Assembly: GCA_015698045.1 (NCBI GenBank) | Contig: BLAL01000203.1 | Coordinates: 248,001-312,000 of the forward strand | Source: Rhizophagus clarus | Lineage: Eukaryota; Glomeromycota; Glomeromycetes; Glomerales; Glomeraceae | Direction of reading: 5' to 3' | DNA length: 64,000 nt | Part shown: positions 36,257 to 47,817 of the stretch, in pieces | Numbering within the stretch: position 1 is the first letter of the stretch | Layout of the letters: every line of letters starts with the position of its first letter | Translations under genes and position numbers: made by a program | Notes under the pieces: model-generated | Databases searched by the model: none | What the model was told of the DNA's origin: nothing | The model's input: only the letters and a program-made list of their open reading frames with translations

Positions 36257-36492
36257 TATAAAGTTACCTGCCTAAACTAATTTTAAATTTAGCTAAACAT
36301 CTAAACTCAAGTTTTACTGATTTTTTAATAATACTTTACTATTGTTTCGCTATTTAATATGATTTACTATAAGTTTTGTTATTTGTTAAGTTTCGCTAAT
36401 TTTTACTAAGATTTTAATATAGTTTAATCAAGTTTTATCCTTTTGACATTTAAACAGTTTGCTAAACTACCTAGTTTTGCCTAGCAACCTTA
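36257..36492. mobile_element. Short hAT-type MITE with exact 8-bp target duplication
   Basis: TTCAGATA occurs immediately on both sides (36249-36256, 36493-36500). The ends are TAAAGTTACCTGCCTAAACT and, on the complement of the right, TAAGGTTGCTAGGCAAAACT. These ends match the TAAGGTTAC ends of the 32609-35224 element, so the two belong to one family. At 236 bp with no ORF it is non-autonomous. Confidence 0.78.
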
Positions 36493-36500
36493 TTCAGATA

Positions 36501-37485
36501 TCATATTCGTTCTACTATATACAGTTTTTGAAAAAATAAAATCATTTTTTATTGCGTTGTAAACTGCACAGAGTAGAAAAGAATTGCCTGTATATGGTTT
36601 AGTTATCATAATAGTATAATATTTACGCTAATCAGTTATGCATAGTATAAATAATTATATATTTACATATTTTTTAAAAATTTATTAATTAATTATTAGA
36701 ATTACAAATTATGTATTTATATAAAATTATAAAATTACTAGACTATGTATTTATACTAGTATTTTGAGAAAAAGATTTATATTTGAGAAAATTACTATTT
36801 TCTTCAAAAGTTTTTATTAATCTAATAACTTATTTTTCAGCATTAAAAAACATTATACTTTAGAAGTTTTTAAAGATAATATAACTTATTATGTCTTCAA
36901 AGATATACTTTTAAAAGATTTCAACTTGTATATTATTAAATATTATTTAATTTTTTTAATTTCAAAACTCATTTTTTTATTTTTTCTTATTTTAATATTT
37001 ATTATACTCTGTCATTAATAATTTGATAATTTGATCAGTAAGTCTCTTTATTATTACTTTATTATATTTTATTATAAATCATTATAAACTTAACTAACAA
37101 ATTTCTTTTATTATTATATGTCATTAAAGTCATTATAAACTTAACCAGTATTTATAGTAAAATAACTTTATTAATATTAATGTTAGAAAACTGCAATACA
37201 TATTATTAGATTTATCAAGCAAATCAAATGAAATAAAAGTAAGATTATTAAAATTGGATTACTTCAGATTTATACTTTTATATTATTACACAGATTTTAG
37301 AATTTTGGAATATGTAATTACTAAGTAAATGTTCAAATTGGCTTTAGTTAGCTAGGAGTATTACTTATAAGTAGATAATTCTATCTATTCTAAGAAAGTA
37401 TATATACTTTTAACACCTTAAATATAAAAAAAAAAAATGAATATATAATTACAGATTTATATAATTAATTATTAATTACAGATTT
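36501..37485. other. AT-rich DNA without a supported gene
   Basis: A/T-rich sequence with short direct repeats such as TCATTATAAACTTAAC. I see no ORF or complete element. Confidence 0.4.
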
Positions 37486-37503
37486 ATATAATTTACTAAT
37501 TTT

Positions 37504-37510
37504 TCAATGC

Positions 37511-37541
<31 letters not shown>
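37504..37541 (+). mobile_element. Micro retro-insertion: 8 nt plus ~30-nt poly(A), 18-bp target duplication
   Basis: ATATAATTTACTAATTTT occurs at 37486-37503 and again at 37542-37559, exactly. Between the two copies are only TCAATGCC and an A30 run. A long target duplication around a poly(A) tail is the signature of target-primed reverse transcription, here aborted almost at once. Confidence 0.75.
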
Positions 37542-37548
<7 letters not shown>

Positions 37549-37559
37549 TTACTAATTTT

Positions 37560-39358
37560 AGATTTTGGATTTACCAATTGAATTTTAAAAATAACTATAT
37601 TTTAGTTTAGCTTTCTTTTAAAAGAAAGTTAAAATTTTTTTTCAGAATAAATTATAATAAATATGTAAAATGGATTTATTTTAATAAATAAAAATTTTTT
37701 TTACCTAAAAAATATTATAATAATAATTTATTATATAAAAAATTATTTTATATATACTATTTATACACTTTTAATTACTTTATATTATATTATATAATAA
37801 ATAAATAATAAACTTCATTATATTAAGATTTTTTTTATATTTAAAATCAATATTATATTGTATAATTCATTATATTATATTATTTGCTACATCAAAGTTC
37901 ACTATAAAAAGTGATAATTATATATAAGTAAAATATAAAATTAATAAGCTTATTTAAAATTTAAATATAAATAAAGATTTTTTTATTTTTAAGATACTAA
38001 TATTGTAAAATAATATATAAAATGATATTATTATTATCAAATAAGTTGTAATTAAAAAAGTCATATTAATAAAAACTAATAAAATGCTATTAAAAATATT
38101 TTTCAAAATATTTACTATATTTGATATTATATTAGTTTTATTTTAAAAATATTATACTGTTTTGAGTAGGAATAGGAAAGAAATATTTTTGAAAAGAAGA
38201 AAAAAAAAACCATTTAAAAAATCATTTAAAGGAGAATATTGCATAAAACATATAAAAAATCCTATTTTGATATGTAAATCCCATAATAATTTATCTAAAT
38301 AAGTTTGTAGTTAAGTGAAATGTATTAAATCATTAATATATGCATATATTATTAAGAAAAAAGTAATAAAAGTTATATTTTTAAGAGATTATTCAACTCT
38401 TTTTATTGTTATTATTGTTATTAAAGTTTAATTTTTTTTAATAATAATTATTTTAGCTTATACTAAGCTTAGTTAGTTCTTAAAGTATTGCAATAATTCT
38501 GAATAAGCAAGAAGAGTTAGTTTAGTAAAGTATAGAACAAAAGTATTTCTTTAAAAATTAAAAATTATAAAAATAAAATAAAAAAAAAAAAAATATTCTA
38601 AAATTTATTACTATAATAATATATAAGATATATAGTAAATTAATTAATCAAAAATTTAAAAAGATAACTTTTAAATTTTTGATTAGTTATAAATCATTTC
38701 AGGTAATAATTACTCAGATAATATTTAGCAATCTCTAATATTAATATAATACTATCAAACTTAGTAAATTTTAATATTATCTTTACTATTTTTCTTTTTT
38801 TACTTTTAAAGAAATATTTTTTTTAGCAATGGATAATATTTCAAAAAAATAATATAAAAAGATAATATATTTTTTTAATGGTTATATTTTTTTAAAAAAA
38901 AATTTAAATAAAGGAATATTAAATTAATTTTTTATTTAATATTCATTATTTGATAAACATTATTTTTATTGGGTTCTTACTTGTATAAATTATTTATATA
39001 AAAAATTGAATATGCTATACTTTGAGAAAAAAGAAAAAAATATTATTTGATATTTTAAATTATAGAAAGAGCTTATTTCTAATTCTAAATTTTAAATAAA
39101 ATTTCTATTTTATTTTTTATAATGGTTTACCTAGATCCTATTAAATAAGAAAAATAATATTTTTTTTAAAAAGCCTGCGAAACTTACAACTGTGTGTTAT
39201 ATCATAATTCCATTAGGTGAAAGAGATAACAGATCCGGTAATAATGATCCGTGATCTAAATATCGAATTAAAAATTGAAGATTTTGAAAATTAAACAGGT
39301 CGAAAGTTCGTGGGATATGACGTATGTAATTTTATTTTTTTACTACATTCAACAATTA
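37560..39358. other. AT-rich DNA without a supported gene
   Basis: Almost entirely A/T. Near 37861-37920 a sequence whose complement reads TAGTGAACTTTGATGTAGCA resembles the subterminal part of the TIR ends at 16680 and 17796, and may be a solo remnant. Nothing else is supported. Confidence 0.35.
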
Positions 39359-39693
39359 CCGTATTCTCCGGATTATAAGCACTCACTTTTTAAGGGAAAA
39401 TTTTATTAAACTTTGGGTGGTGCTTACATTCGGAACTTTTATTAGCAACATGATGGATGAGTTTGTTTAGACAAGATAAAATGAGGAGGAAATTGATGGA
39501 AATAAAAGGGAGATTGTGATAAGAATAGTGATTCAGTCGATGAATTAGATGAATTTGAAGGTGAAGAAATTGTTTTTGAAAATAAAATACAAAATATAAT
39601 AAAAAAATTTTTCAAGTTTAGGGTGGTGCTTCAAAGGTCGGAGTGGTGCTTAAAATTGGGCAGTGCTTAAAAGTTAAAATCCGGAGAATACGG
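39359..39693. mobile_element. 335-bp internally deleted pogo-like MITE
   Basis: The left end is CCGTATTCTCCGGATTATAA. The complement of the right end is CCGTATTCTCCGGATTTTAA. TA flanks both sides (39357-39358, 39694-39695). Both ends carry GCTTA/TAAGC motifs, as the 28213-31757 element does. The interior reads DSVDELDEFEGEEIVFENKI on the plus strand, the acidic type of tail seen at the C-terminus of pogo transposases. It looks like an internal-deletion derivative of a related autonomous element. Confidence 0.72.
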
Positions 39694-39699
39694 TAATTG

Positions 39700-41026
39700 A
39701 ATCATAACCATATATCAAATTTTTCCGACTTTTTCTATATATAGCATTGGCAACTCCTCCTGTTACTGGCCAACGTATCTTCGCGCTGCTGCTTGGAGTT
39801 TGTTCTACATTAATTTTTAAAGACTTCTTATGGTCAACATAGTGACATGACGTGATTTTGAAAGAGATGCGGACAATTACCCACGCGAACATAGAATATA
39901 TTACAACGTCATTCAGTACAATTGCACATCCATTGTCATCTGACTAGGTCGTAAATTCTGACCAATGAGATCCTTCGCTCACACATAATATGTTCAAAAC
40001 AAAACCAAACCTATTTTCATTCATTTACAGCCAGGAGCACGAGTGATGTATCTCATTAATTTCCTAATCGAGCATGTCATAAACCTTCGCTTTTTTGGTC
40101 AAAGGATCGATAATTGACATAAACGTGTACAAACGCACCTACTATTTCACCATCAATAGAAATAATTCTGTTTCCGTTACAAAATTGTTTTGCTCTTACT
40201 ATTCACAAGATCCAAGGGTTAATTTGCCATTGCACTAGCATATATATTTATATTTATATGATAATATTTCCTCCCCTGGTCAAACACAAGCACACGTTGC
40301 CCGTTGACCTTAGCAGAGAGATAATGTCCAACATAACTCACCTTAACAGGTCAGCACTCCCGATCGATCTCAACATCATATATTTAAACTTTTTTATATA
40401 TCAAGCAAGAAAGAAAAAATCTTTTTTTTTTTTATTTTTGTTATTAGCATTTTCTTATTAGACTTAATAAATTATACAACATGACTTTATTTATTTCGTC
40501 ACTATACTACAATTCGTTTAAAAATTGTAAATGAGACGAAAAGTAGAGTTGGAACGGTGCTGTGATACCTATCAAGTATATTGAGTACGGCTAAGAAAAT
40601 ATACTATACTCAACTGTTTAGTTCATATTTGTAAAATAAACAGGTAAGGTTACCAAGCGAAAATATTATAATATTTTTTTTCCACATAAAATTTTCCTGA
40701 TCTAAAAAATATTCATATGACATACAATACTTAATTGGTCAACCAACCCCTTACAAACTCGAGATCGCCAATATGTGATAAAAAAAAAAGAAATGCTGTA
40801 CGGAATTTCGAAAGGAATTAGTCATAATGATAAACTTTGTTTAACAGGTATAAAATTTTTATCTAATCAGATTTTCAGGTCTAATTCATTATCCTTTACA
40901 TTTTCGTCTTAGATTTCTTTCTGCGCCACTTAAGATCCAGATTGTGAGGCGTAAATTTTTTTTTTGCAATACTATATAAGGTTTAATATCCGTTTTTTTT
41001 TTAAAAAAAAAAAAAAATTTTGATAA
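39700..41026. other. Gene-free stretch ahead of ILV5 with possible gene fragments
   Basis: The base composition is less AT-rich at 39730-40250. On the minus strand near 40110-40230 the reading RAKQFCNGNRIISIDGEIVG, then AFVHVYVNYRSFDQKSEG, looks protein-like. On the plus strand near 39746 ATPPVTGQRIFALLLGVCST is open after a TATATAG acceptor-like site. Neither can be extended into a gene and neither is recognised. The last ~150 bp are the ILV5 promoter, ending in a T10A15 tract at 40993-41017 just before the start codon. Confidence 0.35.
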
Positions 41027-42698
41027 ATGAATTTTACGCGCTTTTTATTTCGTTCTTTAAGTCGTTCTTCTAACGCTGCTTATTTAAAGCAACAAAGACA
41101 CGTTGTTGTTGGCTCAAAATCTTTCTCGATACTAAAAAGTTCAACTCCAAGGAAAGCTGCTAGCATTAAGGTACTTACTTGTCACATGAAATAAAATAAA
41201 ATAGATTATCTAAAATAGCTGGTTTAATTAATAAGCAAAATCAATATTTACTCGTTATTTTACTTTATTTTATTTCAAATCCAATGAATTAAGGTTAACA
41301 CTTTAAACGGTTTAAACCACTCTCACTCATATCAAATTCGAACTATGAAAACACTCAATTTCGGCGGAACTAAGGAAACTGTTTATGAGAGGTCCGATTG
41401 GCCAAAAGAAAAATTTCAAGAATTTTTTAAAAACGATACAATTGCCGTAATTGGATATGGACCCCAAGGAAGTGGGCAAAGTTTGAATGCACGTGATAAT
41501 GGATTAAATATTATCGTTGGACTTAGAGAAGGAGGGAGAAGTTGGAATGAAGCGTTGGCAGATGGCTGGGTGCATATTATTTATTGCCATATATATATGT
41601 GAGATTGACGTTTTATATTGACGTAATTGCGATTATCGCGTTTATATAAAATAGGTTCCTGGAAAGACGCTCTTTCCTATTGAGGAAGCGCTGAAAAAAG
41701 GAACGATTATTTTAAATCTTTTGTCAGATGCTGCACAAAAAGAACTTTGGCCTAAATTTGTACCACACTTAACAAAAGGAAAGACTTTATATTTTTCTCA
41801 TGGTTTCTCCATTGTGTACAAAAATGAGACTAATGTCATACCCCCAAAAGAGATTGATGTAATTATGGTTGCGCCAAAAGGGTATGTAAACATTATTTTG
41901 AAATTTTATAGTTAGAACGTTTTTTCTAAAAAAAAAAAATTGGTTTTGATGTGGTGTATAGATCAGGCAGAACTGTTCGTTCACTTTTCCTTGATGGACG
42001 TGGCATAAATTCTTCCATTGCAATCTTTCAAGATGTTTCTGGTAAAGCAAAAGATACTGCTGTAGCCCTTGGTATAGCCATCGGGTCAGGTTACCTTTAT
42101 GAAACAACTTTTGAAAGAGAAGTTTTCTCCGATCTTGTTGGTGAACGAGGTGTACTTATGGGTGCAATCCAAGGCTTATTCCTTGCACAGTATGAGGTTT
42201 TACGATCACGTGGACATACACCCTCCGAGGCGTTTAATGAGACTGTGGAGGAGGCAACTCAATCATTGTATCCATTAATTGGTGCAAATGGCATGGATTG
42301 GTAAAACGTCATATTAAATTAATGATATATGATTTATTTATTATTCGGTATTAAATATATGCCATTTAAATAAAGGATGTATGCTGCTTGCTCAACAACG
42401 GCTCAACGCGGTGCTCTTGATTGGTATAAGCCATTCCATGATGCAACCAAACCAGTTTTTGAAAAATTATACGAGGCTGTGGCTAATGGAAGTGAAACTC
42501 GAAGAGTTTTGGAAAAGAACTCTTCACCCACGTATCGTGAAGAATTAGAAAAAGAGTTAGAAGAAATTAGGTAAATTATTATTATGTCATATTATAGTTG
42601 TAATATATATTTTACCTAATTGGTTGTATTCTATTAGGGAAAGTGAACTGTGGAAATCTGGCAAGACCGTTAGAAGCCTCCGTCCAGAAAATAAATAA
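41027..42698 (+). CDS. ilv5: Ketol-acid reductoisomerase, mitochondrial
   Basis: There are six exons: 41027-41170, 41294-41569, 41655-41881, 41962-42300, 42376-42570 and 42638-42698, giving one 413-residue frame. The first ~45 residues are Arg/Ser-rich with no acidic residue ([20 protein letters not shown]), a typical mitochondrial presequence. The catalytic body follows: [20 protein letters not shown] (NADPH-binding Rossmann GxGxxG), [37 protein letters not shown], and the knotted C-terminal domain with [19 protein letters not shown], where Asp/Glu bind Mg2+. The enzyme makes 2,3-dihydroxy-isovalerate and its isoleucine counterpart, the second common step of valine/leucine/isoleucine synthesis. 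Length and motifs match fungal class I enzymes. It converges on PWP2 downstream. Confidence 0.96.
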
Positions 42699-43204
42699 AT
42701 AAATAATATAAGTACATGTTTATATGGTCCTCTTTACTAAATTTATTAATGGAATAAATTTACTCGTTTCATATATTTCACAAATTTCGTAAATTTTGGA
42801 AATCTTTTTTTTTTTTTTTTCCACTAAGATTTGTGTGATTAATACAATAAAAACAATAAAAATTAATTGTCATCGCTAATTCCAAGAGACAATTCTACAA
42901 TTTCGGCTGAAATTTTCAATATTGTGCTTGCTACTAATAACGTAAATTTATTACACCTCAAATGCTATTCTAACCTTATTAGGTAAATTAAATACTATTA
43001 AATAATAAATTCTATTAGCGACGATTATTGTACTTTTGAAGGGAAACCATATAACAATAAATTTTATTGATCTTTTAAAGATAAGAAATATTCAATTGTA
43101 TATGTATTTTCATCGCATCTGTTAATAAAAATTTGAAGTTAAATAATACAATCTCAACCTAACTAGAAAGAACTAACGAATGATAATATTCAATGATCAA
43201 TTGC
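42699..43204. other. Convergent 3' flanks of ILV5 and PWP2
   Basis: A 506-bp AT-rich spacer between two converging genes. It contains a T16 tract near 42807 and AATAAA-like motifs usable on both strands. I see no gene in it. Confidence 0.5.
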
Positions 43205-46192
43205 TTACATCTTGGACAAATCTTCTAGAGTTTTTCCAATGGCTTTTTGTAAAGATCGTAATATACTTGAAAACTGATTAGAATATTGCCTTAAATACTT
43301 TCCATGTATAGTTAATAATTTCATTATCCACAATAAATGAAATTCGACATGAGGGGATTCTTCAATGTTGCTAGCGATAAATTTTAATAATTTTTCTATA
43401 TATTTCTCTGGAAAATCTTTTACTATTAATCCGATATTTTCAGGAGGAATTTTTTCATAAACTTGATGGATTAAATATAATTCATTAAGTCTAAATGACA
43501 TAATAAGTGCTTTAATGTATTCCTCTGAATGTAAGGCTTCTAATGTACTTTTAGGTGTTATATCAATTTCTAATTCAAACGGATCAAATAACAAGTTTTC
43601 ATCTAATGAATAAATCAATAAACCTTCTGTTGATGCCGCTGACCATGATTGTCCCGTTGGCGAAAATTTTATAGATTTTGTACGAATTTCTGGTCGTGTT
43701 TTACGTGCTGAAAGATCCCCTTTCTGTGTCCCTGGTAGACTATTATCTAATCTATCTTCTAAATCACTTAATTCTCCCGTTTCATCTATTAAATCAAATG
43801 GACCAGCTTCTGTTATATTTTTACTATTTAAAAATTCCTGTATTCCATCTAAAGATAAATTATGAGAAATTTGAAATTTTTTCAAAAGTAATTGACTTTT
43901 CACATCATAAAGACAAACATATTTGCTATTTCCTCCTGCTAATATACATGATCCATCGGCAGTATAACATAAACTATTAAATGATTTTCCCGAAGAAGAA
44001 TTTGCAGCTGTAGTTCTATCATTGACTCTCCTACCTCCAGAAATATCTTTACGACCTTCAATGGTACCAGTTTGAATACCATTTTCAACATCCCAAAAAA
44101 TAATTTGGCCATTCAATGTAGATGTTGCTAATTGTTTTCCATCAGGACGATAAACTATGGCCAATATATCTGAATTATGACGGAATACTTCAACGTGTTT
44201 TCCACGATTAAATACATCCCATGAACGTGTCGTACCATCCCATGAACCTGAGGCTAATTCAATACCAGACGGACTAAAAACTAAAGAACTTATTGGACCT
44301 TCGTGGCCTGCTAATACGTCTAAAAGTTTACCAGTTTGGACTGACCAAACAAAAATTTCAAAGGTATCCATTGAACCGGCACACACAATTTCTCCACTAG
44401 GGTCAACTGCCAATGCAGTAAATTGAACTGGTGAAGGCGATGTAAAGGTTCTAAAATTCCTATAACGGATTAAGTCGAATGCCCTAACAGTTCCATCTAA
44501 AGATGCAGAAAATAACACTTGTCCATTTTTCGCGAATTCCACCACTGACACACCCGAGGAGTGTTCAGAAAACGTGACAAAACAAAATCCAGATACAGTA
44601 TTCCACACCTTAACTTTTCCATCATCCCCTCCAGTCGCAATATTCTGCCCATCTGTTGAATATGATAAGGTATTCATATCATAATAGTGTCCTTGTTGCT
44701 TAAGAACATATGATTCAGATTGCCATTCCCAAACCAGAAGCTGTCCTAATTTCGAAGATCCGAATGCTAACCATTCTCCGGTAGCATTAATTGTCACAGA
44801 ATCAATTTTTTTTTGTGAAATACTCAAAGTATGAATATTGTTAAATTCTGGCATTTCCCAAATTCCAAAAATTCCGGATGAAAAACCAATTACAAGTAGA
44901 TTTGACGCTGCATGGTAAGCAGAACAAACAACTTTCGTACTAGATTGATTAAAATAATGACGCGACGCTATGACCCATTTCTTTGCTAGTTGGGAATCTT
45001 CTTTTTTATCAATATTCATTTCATCATCTTCATTCTCATCACTTTTTATTTCATTAAATGGGTTGTATTTCCAAACAAATAATGCACCGTCTTTGCTAAC
45101 AGTATAAATCTAAGTAAAAAAATTGTAAATTGATTTTTTTTCCTGAATAATTAAAAAAATTATCAACACTAATTTACTTACTGTTTCTTGATCAGCGGAA
45201 AAATATGCTCCGATTACGTAATTTCTATGTCCCGATAATGTAATTGGAGTGAATCCTTCCATGGGATGGAGAGAATAAATTTTTGCAGTCATGTCTTTTG
45301 AAGTGGAAATAAAAAATCTTTAATTAAAGTATTAGTTAATATTTCTAAAATTAATAAATTTCATTTTTTTTTTTGAAAATAAGATGTATTAAAAATTTTA
45401 CCGAGAATCGTTCGACCACGTTACAGATGTGATATCGTCAAAATGACCTGTATATTTTCGATGTAATACAAACGGGGCAAATTCACGATTAAAGCCTGGA
45501 GATTTCCAAACTTGAATATGCTTCCCAAGGGTAACAGCGAAATATCTAATTCAATTTATAAGGTTAATTAAAAATTAAAAATAATTAATAATAATGAAAA
45601 TACTTACTTGCCATCATTACTGAATTGGACATCTTCAGCCGGCGATTTGAAATTGAAATGATGTAAAACTACGCGACGTTGAAAATTGATTAAAAGTACT
45701 CTTCCATCTAAAATTATATAAAATAAAAGGTTAGATGAGTTTATAAAAAACTAATTTTTAACAGAAAAATAACAAACCCTCATCAACCGTAAGCAACAAA
45801 TTAGCATTTGGAGACAAGGCTATTCGTTTGATGTTTTTTTTATTTTCAAATGGAAAAGTAAGGGATTTGTTGCTTCAAAAATAACAAAAATAACAAAAAA
45901 AAAAAAAAATAAGCAATTTTACTACTTAGAACAAAATAATAAATAATTCTCACAATTCTTTAACTATAAAAGATAATACTTCAAAAGATCGAACACTGAG
46001 ACACGGTTTCCAACCGGACTTAGTAACGAATTTCCGTCAGGAGTAAATAATAGATTTCCTTGGGTATACACTGTCCCACATAAATTAGAAAACTTGGATA
46101 TAAAATTATAAAATAGATTAATATAATTCATGTACGGTTCAAACCGTGTGCGGTAATTCGATTAAAACAACTACCTTAAAATCGGTTTTCAT
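43205..46192 (-). CDS. pwp2: Periodic tryptophan protein 2 (UTP-B subunit), WD40 protein
   Basis: The start at 46192 encodes MKTDFK, followed after an intron by FSNLCGTVYTQGNLLFTPDG and SLLSPVGNRVSVFDLL, the conserved Pwp2 N-terminus. Further short exons carry LHHFNFKSPAEDVQF, FAPFVLHRKYTGHFDDITSV and AKIYSLHPMEGFTPITLSGH. The last large exon (43205-45030 or so) contains most of the second WD40 propeller, with repeats such as ATGGDDGKVKVWNTVSGFC, ASGSWDGTTRSWDVF and GQIIFWDVENG, plus the C-terminal helical UTP domain (STLEALHSEEYIKALIMSF). The total is roughly 870-890 residues, close to the usual size. Pwp2 is part of the UTP-B module of the small-subunit processome and is needed for 18S rRNA maturation in the nucleolus. 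It diverges from the SDR gene across 150 bp. Confidence 0.95.
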
Positions 46193-46342
46193 GTTCCTGA
46201 TATGAAAAGGAAAGTGATTATCTATAAATTTTTGATCCAGTACTTTTGATCAGCCGGCCATTACCCGCAATCACCCGCAATTACCCGACTAACGCGGCTA
46301 AAAAAGGTGCGCGATTTACAACGTACGAATTTCAGTAAAAAG
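46193..46342. promoter_or_regulatory. 150-bp divergent promoter with phased ACCCG motifs
   Basis: The spacer between PWP2 (-) and the SDR gene (+) is locally GC-rich. It holds TTACCCG at 46261, TCACCCG at 46271 and TTACCCG at 46281, three copies exactly 10 bp apart. TTACCCG is the core of the yeast Reb1 site, which marks nucleosome-free divergent promoters and ribosome-biogenesis genes. The motif is seen directly; the factor is inferred. Confidence 0.5.
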
Positions 46343-47648
46343 ATGTCCATCTCAAAAGTCGTTAAAGATCTTAGAGGACGTCTTGACGATAAAGTCTGTA
46401 TTATTACTGGAGGAGGAAGGTAATAGACTTTAAAATTTTATTATTGAATAATTAGTGGTTTCTTACGTGTTATTTTTTTTCCAACGATTATTACAGTGGT
46501 ATCGGTTTCGAAGCCTCAGTTCTTTTTGCTCGAGAGGGAGCTGATGTTGTTGTAGCTGATATTAATCTTAAAGCAGCTGAAGCTACAGTTGAGAGAATTA
46601 AGGAAAAAATTGGACCAATACATGTTCGTAAACATGCTATTGCTATGAAATGTGACGTGTCTAAGGAAGCTGAAGTCAAGAAAGTTGTAGAAGACACTCT
46701 TAAAGAATTTGGTATATATATAAATTATTTAAGACCATGAATTCGGTTATTAATTATACATTTTAAATAGGTAAACTTGATGTCATGTTCAATAACGCGG
46801 GTATTATGCATGCTCATGACGATAATGTTCTCAATACGGATGAAAAAGTTTGGTGAATATTAATATAACTGTGATTTTATTTTAGTTTCTTCCTTAATTG
46901 ATCTTTTATCATAATAAAGGGATCTTACCATGGACATCAATCTTAAAGGAGTTTGGTTTGGATGCAAATACGCTATTGAAGCCTTTCGAAGAAAGAAGAA
47001 TGGTGGTAATATCATTAATACTGCAAGTTTTGTGGGTCTGATGGGCGCAGCAACTCCTCAATTAGCGTGTAAGTAACAACGTTATATATATTAAGATTCA
47101 ATAGGAAATTTATTCAATAAACTTTTATAGATACTGCATCTAAAGGAGCAGTTATAGCATTGAGGTATGTAAAGTTTTGTTTATATATAATCAATCATTG
47201 ACAGATCTCTAATATTCTTTTATCTTTTCTAATCTGAGTGAAGTCGAGAATTGGCAGTTACTCATGCCCGCGAAAATATTCGTGTTAATGCATTATGTCC
47301 CGGTCCCTTACGTACTCCATTATTAATGAATTACCTTGATACGGAAGATAAGATAAATAGACGTTTAGTTCATATTCCAATAGGAAGATTCGGTGAACCA
47401 ATTGAAGTAGCTAATGCTGCTTTATTCTTGGCTTCAGATGAATCAACATATATTACAGGTGTTGAGTTTAAGGTTGATGGCGGTCTCACTGCTGCTTATG
47501 TGGTAAGTTTTACAAATACTGCAAAAAGAAATAAATAAGATTTAAATTTGCAATAATTTACTATTTTATATTTTAGACACCTGAAGGGCCTTGCACTAGC
47601 GCATCACCAAAAAACTTTTTTAAAGTTACCGGAGAAAAGAATCAATGA
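46343..47648 (+). CDS. Short-chain dehydrogenase/reductase (SDR)
   Basis: Seven exons are inferred, starting ATG 46343 (exon 1 ends 46419) and ending with TGA at 47646-47648. The spliced product reads MSISKVVKDLRGRLDDKVCI, then ITGGGSGIGFEAS (the nucleotide-binding TGxxxGIG), MFNNAGIMH (NNAG), INTASFVGLMGA (catalytic Ser), YTASKGAVIALSRELAV (catalytic Tyr and Lys in YxxxK), RVNALCPGPLRTPLL, and ITGVEFKVDGGLTAAYVTPE near the C-terminus. It is a classical SDR that oxidises or reduces an alcohol/carbonyl group with NAD(P). The substrate cannot be told. All catalytic residues are present. The acceptor GAAG before TCGAG at about 47241 was chosen because it restores ALSRELAV. It converges on the choline kinase gene. 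Confidence 0.92.
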
Positions 47649-47817
47649 TGATTTTATTGATAGTATATTACATTTATTTAAATAAATCATATGATAAAAT
47701 AAGCACTAAACAAATTTTTATATCTATATATGTGAATATTTATTTATATACGTGATTATTTATACATGATCTACTTCTAAAATAATAAAATTGTCTTACG
47801 AGTGAAATTTTTTTTTC

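Noticed and set aside
1929-40932. Shared 12-mer TGCGCCACTTAA near 1930 and 40921
   Set aside because: It may be a common promoter word, but two occurrences in one window with differing distance to genes are too little to claim a site.
43678-43980. 100-codon plus ORF inside PWP2
   Set aside because: Shadow of the opposite-strand WD40 coding exon.
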